Assembly: GCF_040712315.1 (NCBI RefSeq)
Contig: NC_134017.1
Coordinates: forward strand, 28,875,273 to 28,939,272
DNA length: 64,000 bases
Direction of reading: 5' to 3'
From: Castanea sativa
Taxonomy: Eukaryota > Streptophyta > Magnoliopsida > Fagales > Fagaceae
A program made the position numbers and the translations under genes. Shown here in pieces: positions 22,105 to 32,738 of this stretch. Under the pieces are notes generated by a model. That model saw only the letters and a program-made list of their open reading frames with translations, was not told the origin of the DNA and searched no databases. The first letter of the stretch is position 1. Each line of letters starts with the position of its first letter.

Positions 22105-23100
22105 AGGCCCTGTTTGGATGGTGAGTGATTGATATCTCATCACTTATCACCCAAAAATCATCAGTCACAACTCACCACCCTGTAATTCATTTTTTATCAC
22201 TTGAAAATCCTCAAGTTATACCTAGCTCTGTTTGGCCCTTAAACCCAGTTGAGTTTTCATTCTAAAATCTCAAAAATCTCAACTTTTTGTGGGACCCACG
22301 AACTGACTTGTGCAATGAAAAGAGAACGACTACCACGTGGGAAGGAATCCCTCTAGTTCTCTCTACTTTGTTATTACCATTTTATTCCTTCACCTCCAAT
22401 ACCCTCACCGAACCTAGAAGCTCTCATTGCCTCTCACCGAACCCAAAAGCTATCATTGCCTCCATCCTCATCCACTCAAACCCAGCACCCAAGGAAAGAA
22501 AAGAGAAACCAAGCCTAGAAATCCAGTGACAAGGAAAGAAAAGAGAAAAAAAAAAAAGAATAGAAACCAAAACCAGAAACCCAATGTGAAAAGGAGAGAG
22601 AGAGAGAGAGAGAGGGAAAGAGAGAAAAAAAAAGAATAGAAACCAAACCCAGAAACCCAATATGAAAAGGAAAGAAAAGAGGGGGGAAAAAGAATAGAGA
22701 TACCAAGCTCAAACCCAACGTGAAAAGGAAAGAAAAGAGAGAGTAAAAAAAAAAGAAGACTAAGTGGTGAAAAGGAAAGAAAAAAAGAAGACGAAAGAGA
22801 CAAAGTTATGATGAGTGCCTTGGGAAGAAGAATAGCAAAGAAAATTAAAGAACAAAGCAAAATAGAATAAGTCTAGTAATGAGAGAGAAGAGAGTTGTTG
22901 GGGAGTGGGCTGACATGGATTTGACAACACATAAAACGTGGGGCCCATTAGTTGAGTGAAAATATGAAAGTGTCATTATAACTCTATTTACATAACTCAA
23001 AACCACCTAAAACTTGTTTCCAGTTTTTGTAACTCATTACTCATTTTAGTAAAAATTGAGAGATGGAAACAAATTCAGAAAGCCCATCCAAACAAGCCTT
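22105..23100. mobile_element. Non-autonomous TIR element, hAT-like
   Basis: The termini AGGCCCTGTTTGGATGG (22105) and CCATCCAAACAAGCCTT (23084-23100) are inverted repeats with two mismatches. GTTTGGATGG-type ends are common in plant hAT-derived MITEs. The interior has a purine-rich block (22490-22810) with an AG dinucleotide run at about 22593-22615. Open frames on either strand there are low-complexity Ser/Phe/Leu or Lys/Glu text and not genes. I found no convincing 8-bp target duplication. Confidence 0.55.
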
Positions 23101-23234
23101 GCCTCTATGAGACCCAGCATTTTTGAGTGATGAGTAAAGGAAATAGAGTTATAAATAATAGAAACTCTTAAATCCAAACAACCTCTTACCTTTCCTTATA
23201 CGTTACGGAATTATTTCCTTTCCCTATGCTAATC

Positions 23235-23243
23235 TTTATAAAC
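23235..23243 (+). promoter_or_regulatory. Possible TATA box of F-box gene 2
   Basis: TTTATAAAC lies about 135 bp before the ATG at 23377, with C/T-rich text before it. Distance and sequence fit a plant TATA box but there is no independent support. Confidence 0.35.
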
Positions 23244-23376
23244 TAGATTTTGTTTGTTGGCAGACATCTACGACTATTACTTCACTCCTAACCCATCAAA
23301 ATCCTGAATCGCTGCCGCAACCATCACAACTCAACTCAACAAAGCAAAGCCGCCGCCACCGAGAATCTTTGAGAAG

Positions 23377-24584
23377 ATGGTGTTTGAAAGGAAGCAGAAG
23401 AGAAGAAATCTAGATGGTGTTGATGCTTTGGATCGTATATCCCAATTGCCAGAACATATTATACACCACATCCTCTTCCTCATGCCCCATAAAGATGCTG
23501 CTCGTACCACTGTTTTGTCCAAGTCATGGAAACAAGTATGGAACTCACTCCCCAGGTATGATTTCAAATTCTGTGATGGAACATATTATGATAATAGCCC
23601 AGCTCACTTTGAGAAGAAAATCGAGAAATTTGTTAGGTCTGTTGATGAAGATTTGTTACCACTCCATGAGCACAGGACAACAATCCAAATTGTCCAACAG
23701 TTTAGGTTGAGGATGACCCTTTGTCATCACAAATATGCCTCTTGTATTGATAACTGGATTGAATTGGCTAATTGGAATCACTGTACCTTGAGTTGACGAG
23801 CATGAACAAAGTGGGAAGGTATGTTTTGCCTAAGACAACCTTTTTTGTTGAATCTTTAGCCGAATTAACGTTGAAGGGTTGTAAAGTGCTGGGAAACGAT
23901 TTTGGTGACGATATGATTAAGTCTATTTATTTGCGAAAGCTGACTCTAGAGAGAGTTGACGTTGATTATTTGACAATAACAAAGATCCTGCATTGCTGCC
24001 CTTCGCTTGAGGATTTTACTCAATCGAATTGTTGCGTGAAAGCGAAACGTGTTCACATAAATTATGCTCCCAAGCTTAAGAAGGCTAAATTATATGGAGT
24101 AAAAAAGATTAAGATTGAAGCTCCTAATCTTGAAGAACTATACTGTAGGGGTGATCCTGGACGATTGGACTCAGATTCATTTGCTTGCAACAATGTAAAG
24201 AAACTGAAAATATCAATGTTCGAAACTTCCAAATTGTTTGAGGACCTTAACTCTAAGTTTCCCCTACTTGAGACCTTGGACTTGCAATTCTACGACTCCA
24301 AACTTAAAATTTCCAGTGATAGACTTGAGAGTTTAAGTTTGTTATCTCCTAATAAACAGTTGCCAATGCTTCAGGTTGATTGTGCAAATCTTCATTCCTT
24401 CGAATATGATTGCAGTGCAATACCATCCTCATTTTCCACCACTTCTTGTTTTCTATTTAAAATTGAAAATACGCTTCGGCTGGACGGTCATCTAGACACA
24501 TTCAGGTTTATAACACTCAGACAATATCTTCAAAATTTTATGGAGAACCAAACTTTGACGTTGTGGTTTGTACCTAATTGCACG
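23377..24584 (+). pseudogene. F-box/LRR gene 2, exon 1 (frameshifted by a 10-bp deletion)
   Basis: The ATG opens MVFERKQKRRNLDG. The F-box is intact at about residues 18-60 (DRISQLPEHIIHHILFLM ... SKSWKQVW), so SKP1 binding is plausible. LRR-like repeats follow (LAELTLKGCK, LRKLTLERV, LEDFTQSNC, KIEAPNLEELYC, LETLDLQFY). At about 23775, ten bases present in copy 1 are missing: one frame stops after ANWNHCTLS (139 residues) and the other carries the remaining 271 codons to the GTAAGC donor at 24585. The 3' exons lie at 33607-34194. As it stands the gene would encode only an F-box fragment. A sequencing error or a strain-specific allele are alternatives. Confidence 0.82.
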
Positions 24585-24934
24585 GTAAGCCCAAAAATAT
24601 ATTGAAGTCTAATTTCTTATTTTGTTTTTCCATTTTTAATATTCATATAGTGTCGATATTATGTGCATAGTCTATTCCATGATTCCAGTGCCAGTTCTTT
24701 TTTCTTTTTTCCATTTTGATGTTCATATAGTGATGATATTAAGCACATAGTCTAATTCCATGATTCAAATATACGAGTTCTATTTTCTTACTTTATTAAG
24801 TTTATTTACGGGTATATTTTTTATTGAGTGTTTATACTTAGAGGTTAATTATATAATTTTCTGCCTTGATCAATTAAAAGAAACCTGTGTTGGGGTGCAA
24901 GGCTCCACCTCGGAGTCCAGCCCACATGGGACTC

Positions 24935-25652
24935 TAAGTATGTGTTTGTATTCTGATTATTGCGTCCACGTTTTGCTGAAAATGCATTTCAGCCTTCTTT
25001 TTTTTTTTTTTTCTTGGACAACGCCTCTTGCACTTTTCATTATCCATGAATAGTGTATTTAGGCTTGTGAACAGTGCCAAGCTGGCATTTCACGCCTTTC
25101 TTTTTTTTTTTTTAGCCGTGATTTTTTACTTTTCTGCACACCAATGGTCTTGTGCACTATTCACAGAACCCACAAACCTTACTTTTCAGCAACTTTTTCA
25201 TTAAAAATGGGTCCCACGATACTATTCACACATTTAAAAATTATTTTGCTACAGTGTTTCCAGTTTTCAAATTTCAGCTGTATCCAAACGGACCTTAAGT
25301 ATCTGTTTGTATTCAAATTATTGCGTCCACGTTTTGCTGAAAACGCGTTTCAGCCTTTTTTTTTTTTTTCCCTGGATAGTGCCTCTGGCACTGTTCACTG
25401 TCCATGAACAGTGCATTTAGGCTTATGAACAGTGTCAAACTAGCGTTTCACGCCCTTATTTTTTCTTAGCCATGATTTTTTACTTTTTTGCACACCAGTA
25501 GGTCTCGTGCACTATTCATAGGACTCACAAACCTCACTTTTTAGCCATTTTTCATTAAAAATGGGTCTCACAGCACTATTTACACATTTAGAAATTATTT
25601 TGCTACAGTGTTTTAAGTTTTAAGTTTTCAGCTGTATCCAAACAGATCTTAA
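24935..25652. mobile_element. Two tandem copies of a MITE of about 360 bp
   Basis: Copy 1 spans about 24935-25297 and copy 2 about 25296-25652. Each starts TAAGTATnTGTTTGTATTC, contains ATTGCGTCCACGTTTTGCTGAAAA and a T-tract, and ends GTATCCAAACnGAnCTTAA, the inverted complement of the start. The copies share the TTAA at their junction. They lie in intron 1 of F-box gene 2. The GTTTGGATAC ends suggest the hAT class. Confidence 0.75.
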
Positions 25653-25660
25653 CTTTTCAT

Positions 25661-25868
25661 TTAGGGTCCGTTTGGAATCCGTTTAGTTTGCTGAAACAGA
25701 AAACTTTTTGTTGAAATTACTATAAATAAAGGTAAAAGTTAGCTGAAATAGTACAGTAAGACCCATGAATAATACCAAAAAGTGCAATGAGATTTATGAA
25801 TAATAGTATAAATAAGCTAAATAGTAAAATAAACTTGTTTTCTAATTTGGAACCAAACGCACACTTAG
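25661..25868. mobile_element. Intronic MITE, second family, copy 1
   Basis: It starts AGGGTCCGTTTGGAATCC and ends GGAACCAAACGCACACTTAG, imperfect inverted repeats. The interior reads AAAGTTAGCTGAAATAGTACAGT. A second copy abuts it directly and is the one split by the chromovirus (25868-25913 and 32574-32738). Confidence 0.65.
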
Positions 25869-25871
25869 GGT

Positions 25872-26271
25872 CTGTTTGGGATCTGCTTATTTTGCTAAAA
25901 TTGAAAACTTTTTTGCTAGGACTTAGGTGAATTTAGAAGCTTTAGTAGGTTGCTTTGAGGGAACCTAGGCCTCCATAGTAGAGAGAGAGAGAGAGACAAG
26001 GAAGCTAAGGAAATGAAATCAACAAAACTAGTTCAATGCCCAACACAATCTGTGAGATGCCTATATACATCTGTTTAGGATCCGCTTATTTTGCTAAAAT
26101 TGAAAACTTTTTTGCTAGGACTTAGGTGAATTTAGAAGCTTTAGTAGGTTGCTTTGAGGGAACCTAGGCCTCCATAGTAGAGAGAGAGAGAGAGAGACAA
26201 GGAAGCTATGGAAATGAAATCAACAAAACTAGTTCAATGCCCAATACAATCTGTGAGATGCCTATATACAT
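25872..26271. repeat. 199-bp direct duplication across a MITE/LTR junction
   Basis: The text from CTGTTTGGGATCTGC (25872) to CTATATACAT (26070) recurs from CTGTTTAGGATCCGC (26071). Each copy holds about 40 bp of MITE, the T-run insertion point and about 157 bp of the chromovirus LTR. The duplication therefore arose after the insertion. Confidence 0.9.
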
Positions 26272-26402
26272 CTTGTAACTATTTGTCATGCCCTGCTCTA
26301 ACTAACCAACTGTTTTGGTTACAATAGAATGTAGTGTATTCAATGAGTACAATTACTTGTTGTTATACTAACATGTCTACTAACTAATACAAATGTCTAA
26401 CA
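26113..26402 (-). repeat. Chromovirus 3' LTR
   Basis: Plus-strand text runs TGCTAGGACTTAGG ... TGTCTAACA, with TGTT changed to TGCT at the outer end. It is shorter than the other LTR because of the AG-repeat region. The purine tract TTTAAATGGAGGAAGTCA (minus strand, 26403-26420) abuts it as the likely PPT. Confidence 0.88.
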
Positions 26403-27835
26403 TGACTTCCTCCATTTAAAGCACCTTGCCCACAAGGTGAGGGAATGTAAGTTGAAGTTGATGTAGAGACTCTCAAGTGGCATCCTCATGAGGACAACCC
26501 AGCAATTGTACCAAAACCTTAGTAATCACTCTAGATCTTAGTGACTTGGTTCGAGACAGCAATAGGTTCACTAGGCACCTGACCATCCTCATCCACTAGA
26601 GGTAAAGTGGGCATGGAGTGCTTATTTGGTCCAAGCTTCATCTTTAAACAAGAAACATGGAACACCGGGTGCAATTTGGCCTCAGGAGGCAGAGCCAACT
26701 TGTAAGACAAAACCCCTACCTTCTGCAGAATCTGAAAAGGCCCAAAAAATCTTGGGGATAGCTTCCACTTCCCTTTATAAGCCAAAGTCCTCTGTCTATA
26801 AGGTTGCAACCTCAAATAGACCCAATCACCCACCTTGAAGGTCCTGTCTTGCCTATGTTTGTCTGGTTGGAACTTCATCTTCTCTTGTGTAGCGGCCAAA
26901 TGTGACCTCAAAGTAGTCAGAATTGCCTCCCTTTGACACAATAGAGAATCCAAAGCAGCCACATAGGTAGTACCAAGAATGTAACTTTGCAATCTGGGAG
27001 GAGCAAAACCATATAATGCCTCAAAGGGTGTAGACTTCAAACTAGTGTGGAAATTAGTATTGAACCAAAACTCTGCCAAGGGTAACCACTCAGCCCATCT
27101 ATGTGGCCTATTAGCAGTGAAAGCCCTCAGATATTGTTCCAAACTCTTATTAACAATCTCAGTTTGGCCATCAAACTGAGAGTGATAAGCTGTAAACATG
27201 GCCAAAGCAAAACCTTGCAACCTAAACAACTCAGACCAGAAGAGGGAAGTAAAAGTAGCATCCCTATCACTAACCAAGGTTGCAGGCAGCTTATGTAGTT
27301 TAAAAACATATTGCATATACAATGAAGCAACCTTGGCAGCAGCATATGGGTGAGAAATAGGAATGAAATGGGCATATTTAGTCAATCTATCAACTACCAC
27401 CAAAATCACCTCAAAGCCCTATGACTTAGGTAAACCTTCAATGAAATTCAGACTAACATCAGTCCAAGGAGTAGTAGGAATCTCCAATGGTTGCAGTAAA
27501 CCAGCAGGAACAGAAGTTTCAGATTTCACTTGTTGGCACACATCACACTCCCTCACAAACTGTTCGATGGCAGCCTTCATACCTTGCCAATAAAACTCCC
27601 TTTTTTCCCTTTGATAAGTCTTAAGGAACCCAGAATGGCTAGCAATAGGGCTGCTATGGACACGATGAAGAACTTGAGAAATCAAAGAACAACCTAATCC
27701 CAAAAAGAACCTTCCCTTGTAAAAGATCAAATCATTCTGCCAAGTAAACCCCTTAGGGGCAGTACCAAACTGGATGGACTGAATCAATTGCTGTAAAGAT
27801 TGATCTTGAGTATAGCTCTCCTTAAGTGTATTCAA
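26403..27835 (-). pseudogene. Chromovirus integrase and chromodomain (broken)
   Basis: In sense order: the zinc-binding HHCC part with HSGFLKTYQ and CDVCQQ (27540-27660), the core with NFIEGLPKS where DFIEGLP is usual, so the first catalytic Asp appears to be Asn (about 27445), a stop at 27419-27421, LVSDRDATF (second Asp, about 27265), QTEIVNKSL (Glu, about 27155), then the C-terminal module ending PVFHVSCLKMKL. After a stop at 26531-26533 the frame resumes with a chromodomain remnant (LVQLLGCPHEDAT-stop-ESL), where Trp appears replaced by TGA. Chromodomains steer integration towards marked chromatin. Confidence 0.87.
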
Positions 27836-28012
27836 TCAAGTGGGGCCAGGAACAAAAAGAAGGAACAAACAACTAGACTTTTGAGAATCACACTGTTGTC
27901 CAAACTCAGAAACACCATCAGATCTCCTAGACAGAGCATCAACCACCTTATTGTCCATACCTTTCTTATATTCTACCACAAAAGCATACCTTAAGAGCTT
28001 TGCAAGCCATTG

Positions 28013-29211
28013 CTAAGCAGGTGTGGCAATCCTTTGCTCTAGTAAGAATTTAAGGCTTTGATGATCAATCTTCACTACAAAAGGTCTACCCAACAAATAA
28101 GGTCTACACTTCTTGACAACAGAAGCCAAAGCCAACAATTCAGTTTCATAGGTAGATAAATGGAGATACTTACGCTTCAAAACTTGACTATGGAAGGCTA
28201 TGGGTCTATTGTCCGGCATCAGTACAGCTCCTAAACCAAACCCAGATGCATCACACTCAATTTTAAAAGGTTTAATAAAATTAGGAAGAGCTAAGACAGG
28301 TGGCTAAGCTACTGCTGCCTTTAGTTGATTGAAGGCAGCAAGAGCTTTATCAGTCCATATAAACCCATCTTTTTAAAGTAAATCAGTCAAGGGTTTGGCA
28401 ATGGTACCATACCCTCTAATAACTTCCTAAAGTAGCCAATAAGGCCTAGAAAACCCTTTAAAGCCTTCACAGTAGTAGGGACAGGCCACTGTTGCATTGC
28501 AATAGTCTTCTTAGGGTCAACCTTAACCCTGTCCCCAGAAATTATATGGCCTAGATATTCCACCTCAGCACAGCCAAATACACACTTAGACATCTTAGCA
28601 TACAACTGATAGGAAAGAAGAATCTATAAAACAGCTCTTAAGTGTGACAGATGATCAGTTAAACAAGAACTGAAGACCAAAATATCATCAAAGAAGACCA
28701 AAATATCATCAAAGAATACCAAAACAAACTTCCTAAGGTAAGGTTTGAAAATAGCATTCATAAGAGCTTGAAATGTTGAAGGAGCATTAGTGAGGCCAAA
28801 AGGCATTACAAGGAACTCATAATGACCTTCATGAGTACGAAAGGTTGTCTTAGGAATATCCTCAAGCTTCATACAAATTTGATGATACCCTGACCTTAAA
28901 TCCAACTTAGAAAAAATAGTGGCATCAGCAAGTTCATCCAACAACTCATCAACCACAGGAATAGGGAATTTGTCCTTAATAGTTGCCTTATTTAAAGCCC
29001 TATAGTCTATGCACATTCTCCAGCTCCCATCAACCTTCCTCACAAGCAAAACATGTGAGGAAAAGGGGCTCTAACTTGGCTGAATAGAACCAAGCTCCAA
29101 TAATTCATGTACTATTTTTTCAATTTCAGCTTTTTGGAAGTAGGGGTACCTGTAGGGTCTCTAACATATAGGAGGAGTGCCTTCTTTAAGTATAATCTGA
29201 TACTCATTACC
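28013..29211 (-). pseudogene. Chromovirus RT and RNase H (broken)
   Basis: RT motifs: [13 protein letters not shown] (about 29010), [26 protein letters not shown], then the active site, which reads [19 protein letters not shown] 21-bp unit (28672-28692 and 28693-28713) is duplicated exactly, doubling the FFDD box. The thumb (LGHIISGDRVKVDP) is at 28387-28605. RNase H has ECDASGFGLGAVL (about 28250), YETELLAL and DHQSLKFL, ending near 28013 with a stop. Several frames must be joined. Confidence 0.87.
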
Positions 29212-30411
29212 TCAGAATTGGGGCAGTTGAGATGGTACTTCAAACACCTGAGAAAACTGCTTTAACAGGTCTAACAGTGCAGCAGGCAATGAAGGCTGAT
29301 CAAGACCTGAAGTAGTGACAACATCAATGTAAAGAACCAGCCCTTTCTTGACTGAACCATCAAAGAGCTTGTCAGCATCTAAAAGAATAGACTCTGATGG
29401 ATTTAGGCCTTGCAATAACACCCTTTTACCCAAGTAAGAAAATTTCATGGTTAATAACTTGAAGTCCCAACTGATTTCTCCCAAAGTGCTTAACCATTGG
29501 GTACCAAGGACCACTGCACAACCTCCCAAATGTAGAACATTGAAATCCACCACAAAGTTATACCTTTGCATAAAAATAGTAACTCCATGACACACACCTA
29601 AAGTTTGAACAATGCTTTCATCAGCTACCTTAACCTCAAGAACTTGAGAAGTATCGAAATGCAGCTGTAAAGTAGGCAATTCAGTAGCATCCAAGAAATT
29701 GTTAGTGCTCCCAGAGTCAATGAGATAAACTACTTCTTGATTTAAAATCCTACCCTTAACCATCATTGTCTGAGATGCAGGACTACCCACTAAGGCATAT
29801 AATGTAATCTCAGCAGGTAAAGTCATATCCTCTTGCTTCTCAGTTGCTTGATGTTCCAACACCACTCCATCATCCTCTAATTCTACCAACTGCACACCTA
29901 GCTTATGTTCAACTCCCACATCCCAGCCCTCCAATAAAAACAACTTTGCTCCCTTACACTTATGTCCCATCTGCCACTTTTCATCACAGTTATAACATAA
30001 ACCCAATTTCCTTCTTTCCTCTATCTGAGTACTAGTCAACCTTTGCAGTGGAAGTTTCATCTTGTTATTAGTCCTACCTTCCAATTTAGGCAAACCCAAT
30101 ATAGAAGGTTTTCCATTATCTATCCCATTCTTGAAAGATTTCTTGCTACTCATTAGGTATTCTTCTTGAATTTTAGCTAAACCAAAGGCTTCATTTAGTG
30201 ATTTAGGCATTAACATTCTGATTGGTAACCTAATTTCATCTCTTAAACCACTAAAAAAACAACTCAACTTATGAGACTTAGAAAAACCCATGACTCTATT
30301 AGAAAGAATCTCAAAATTACCTTTGTAAGAAATCATAGTGGTAGTTTGTTTGAGATGAGTAAGGGCTTACATAGGATCATCATAAGCTGTAACACCAAAC
30401 CGGGTTTGAAG
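29212..30411 (-). pseudogene. Chromovirus gag C-terminal part and protease
   Basis: The open frame 30336-29212 holds gag (FFSGLRDEIRLPIRML, EAFGLAKIQEEYL), a CCHC knuckle CYNCDEKWQMGHKC (about 29955-29996) and a retropepsin with YLIDSGSTNNFLD (about 29690-29730). It is the longest uninterrupted frame of the element (374 codons). The upstream end is cut at 30411, where the nested LTR begins; the N-terminal part of gag continues at 31793. Confidence 0.87.
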
Positions 30412-31787
30412 TGAAGGAAAAATACATGCTTGTATCGCATACAAAACATACGCAGTGGAAAAATAATGGATCTACTTCATTCATAAATGTTAACATGCAC
30501 TATATAAGTTTCAGAATTTAAGAACAAGAGAGTGTAGCTTGGAGCAGTGAATTTCAAAACCAAAGATCAAAAGCACTTGGGAACACTTTCAATCTTCACT
30601 TCAATTCCCCTAACACCCAAGATGTGTGGTCCCTCAATCAGTTTTCAAAGGGAGAAAATGTCAAAGTGTTCTTACAATTCCCTTACAGAAAATTCTGTAT
30701 GTTTCTCCCTTGGTGTCTAACTGATTATCTAATTGGGCTAGCCTTTTGGGCCTTTCCAATTGGGCTTAAGTGTGTGGCTTGGAGTGGGATAAAAAAGGAC
30801 CAATAAGACACTAGCTCCAATGGGCCTTGGGCTTTTTTGTCAACTCTTGACAAGTCCAAAGTTACCATTAATTATATTTAATACCACTATATAAATATAA
30901 TTGCACTCTAGGCCTTATTTATAAATTATATCCCAAAACTTTATTGTACATGCAACCTCTTCATAAAATATCCGTAGTAACACTAAGTCATAAATATAGA
31001 CTGCCACTTTGTAATTTACTACATCTTAATCCTTGAGTACCCGGTTTAATCCTTTTAAGTTATTCATCATATATTTATGAAATCCAATTTCATAAATATA
31101 TACTCTAGTAACTATTTACTAAAGTAGTTAGGCCTAACATTCTGAATAACAAACCCATTAAACTTATCTTAAGGAAATATTTTGTACGTCCGTTAAGAGA
31201 TTATGAATTTCATCTTAAGAATATATATTCCATCAACACTAAGTGTGGCTGCCCAACATACTAAGGTTTTAACCATTACTATAGATCTCACTCTGATATA
31301 TCAAAGCAACCTACACTTCATGATCAGGTCCATTATCTTCTCAGGATTAAGAGTTCATGTAAATATAAGTTGTGAGTTTATTATTCATTTGACAGTCGTT
31401 AGGAGAATAATAAATCTCATAGCGGTCCAATTCAATGTGTCTTAACTCTTAAAACATATCAACATATCAACTAGAAATCTCCATTTCCATGATCGAGACA
31501 AATAATCTTAGTTGAAATGTTATAGTATTCGCAAATGAAATGCCCAATTTCATCACCGACTACAAATTACAATTCTAAGTTTACAAAGAACTTGTGATTT
31601 ATGTTTTCTGTGACTTTTCACATAAATCACATACTATGCATATCATGGACTATATGATAATGTCCCAATATTTATGTTATCAATATTTTAGATCATAATA
31701 AAACAAATTTATTAAACACAATATTAAGTCATACATAATGTCATACAAAGTATCATATAATAGGATTTAAGGGCACTAATCCTAACA
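30412..31787 (-). mobile_element. Solo LTR nested in chromovirus gag
   Basis: A 1,376-bp unit whose minus-strand sense starts TGTTAGGATTAGTGCCC and ends in TTCA (plus: TGAAGG...CCTAACA). It is flanked by the perfect 5-bp duplication TGAAG (30407-30411 and 31788-31792). No coding potential. Joining the flanks restores the gag reading. The class is not certain; the size and the TGTTAGG start would suit a copia family. Confidence 0.85.
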
Positions 31788-31792
31788 TGAAG

Positions 31793-32230
31793 ACCTCCCA
31801 ACTCACAAATCCACCCACTTGCTCAGCATCCTAGAACCAAATCAAGGCTTCATCATCATGGTGAAAAGAAGCCACCATCACCTTCTGATGCCCAGGCGTG
31901 TTATGATAGGAAAAATATTGATTTGCCTTGTAAACCCAACACGTAGGATCTTCTCTATGGAACCTAGGAAACTCCAGCTTCAAATTCTTGATAGAATTCT
32001 GTGGTAAAGCATCTGAATTTCCCATATGATTGTTAACAAGAAGGGCTCGAGAACCTAAATTTGAGGCTTATTGTCGTTTCTCCTTTGTTTCCACCATTCT
32101 TTGCATAAAACCATTGATAACTTGCAAATGCTTCTAAATTTCTTGTAAAGCATGCTTGTGATTTTCTAAAACCCTAGATAGAGCTGCGATTTTTTTCTGA
32201 ATTTTGTGAATTGGAACAAGTTTCTGTCAT
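31793..32230 (-). pseudogene. Chromovirus gag N-terminal part
   Basis: A probable ATG at 32230 (MTETCSNSQNSEKN) lies about 20 bp inside the PBS. A frameshift soon follows; the next readable frame has LSRVLENHKHALQEI-stop. The best segment, 32025-31831, reads LKLEFPRFHREDPTCW, the usual start of the gag fold, and stops at TAG where Gln is expected. It continues, after removing the nested LTR, at 30411. Confidence 0.8.
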
Positions 32231-32250
32231 GGTGGTGTGGAGGGATCGAA

Positions 32251-32263
32251 TGCTCTGATACCA
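32251..32263 (-). other. Chromovirus primer-binding site (initiator tRNA-Met)
   Basis: The sense strand reads TGGTATCAGAGCA next to the 5' LTR, complementary to the 3' end of plant initiator tRNA-Met. This fixes the element's minus orientation. Confidence 0.85.
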
Positions 32264-32264
32264 A

Positions 32265-32573
32265 TGTTAGGACTTAGGTGAATTTAGAAGCTTTAGTAGG
32301 TTGCTTTGAGGGAACCTAGGCCTCCATAGCAAAAATGAGGGAGGGAGAGAAAGAGAGAGAGAGAGAGACAAGGAAGCTAAGGAAATGAAATCAACAAAAC
32401 TAGTTCAATGCCCAATACAATCTGTGAGATGCCTATATACATCTTGTAACTAATTGCCATGCCTTGCTCTAACTAACTGACTATTTTGGTTACAATAGAA
32501 TATAGTGTATTCAATGAGTACAATTACTTGTTGTTATACTAACGTGCCTACTAACTAATACAGATGTCTAACA
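32265..32573 (-). repeat. Chromovirus 5' LTR
   Basis: 309 bp in plus orientation, TGTTAGGACTTAGG ... GATGTCTAACA, collinear with 26113-26402. It includes an AG-repeat stretch longer than in the other copy. Confidence 0.9.
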
Positions 32574-32738
32574 TTTTTGCTGAAAGTACTGTAGATAAAG
32601 GTAAAAGTTAGCTGAAATAGTACAGTAGAACCAATAAATAGTACCAAAAAGTGTAGTGAGGGTCATGAATAGTAGCAAAAATAAGCTAAATAGTATAATA
32701 AGCTGCCTTTTTAAGTTGGAACCAAATGCACACTTAGT
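32574..32738. mobile_element. Right part of the MITE split by the chromovirus
   Basis: TTTTTGCTGAAAGTACTGTAG continues the MITE text that breaks off at 25913 and ends GGAACCAAATGCACACTTAG. The two pieces (25868-25913 plus this one) rebuild a second copy of the MITE at 25661-25868. Confidence 0.7.

Larger units (their letters stand above)
26113..32573 (-). mobile_element. Chromovirus (Ty3/gypsy with chromodomain), in intron 1 of F-box gene 2
   Basis: The LTRs are at 32265-32573 (5' in element sense) and 26113-26402 (3'). The PBS is complementary to initiator tRNA-Met, and the order is gag, protease, RT, RNase H, integrase and chromodomain. The inner ends are TGTTAG/CTAACA. Flanks are a T run on both sides (26108-26112 and 32574-32578), which fits a 5-bp duplication but is weak evidence in a homopolymer. 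MITE sequence continues on both sides, proving the insertion site. A 1,376-bp LTR is nested in its gag. Many stops, a duplicated RT active site and a lost integrase Asp make it inactive. Confidence 0.9.

Noticed and set aside
22424..22860. Several overlapping open frames rich in Phe/Ser/Leu (minus) and Lys/Glu (plus)
   Set aside because: They are translations of a purine-rich low-complexity tract inside a TIR element, open in many frames and without any domain.
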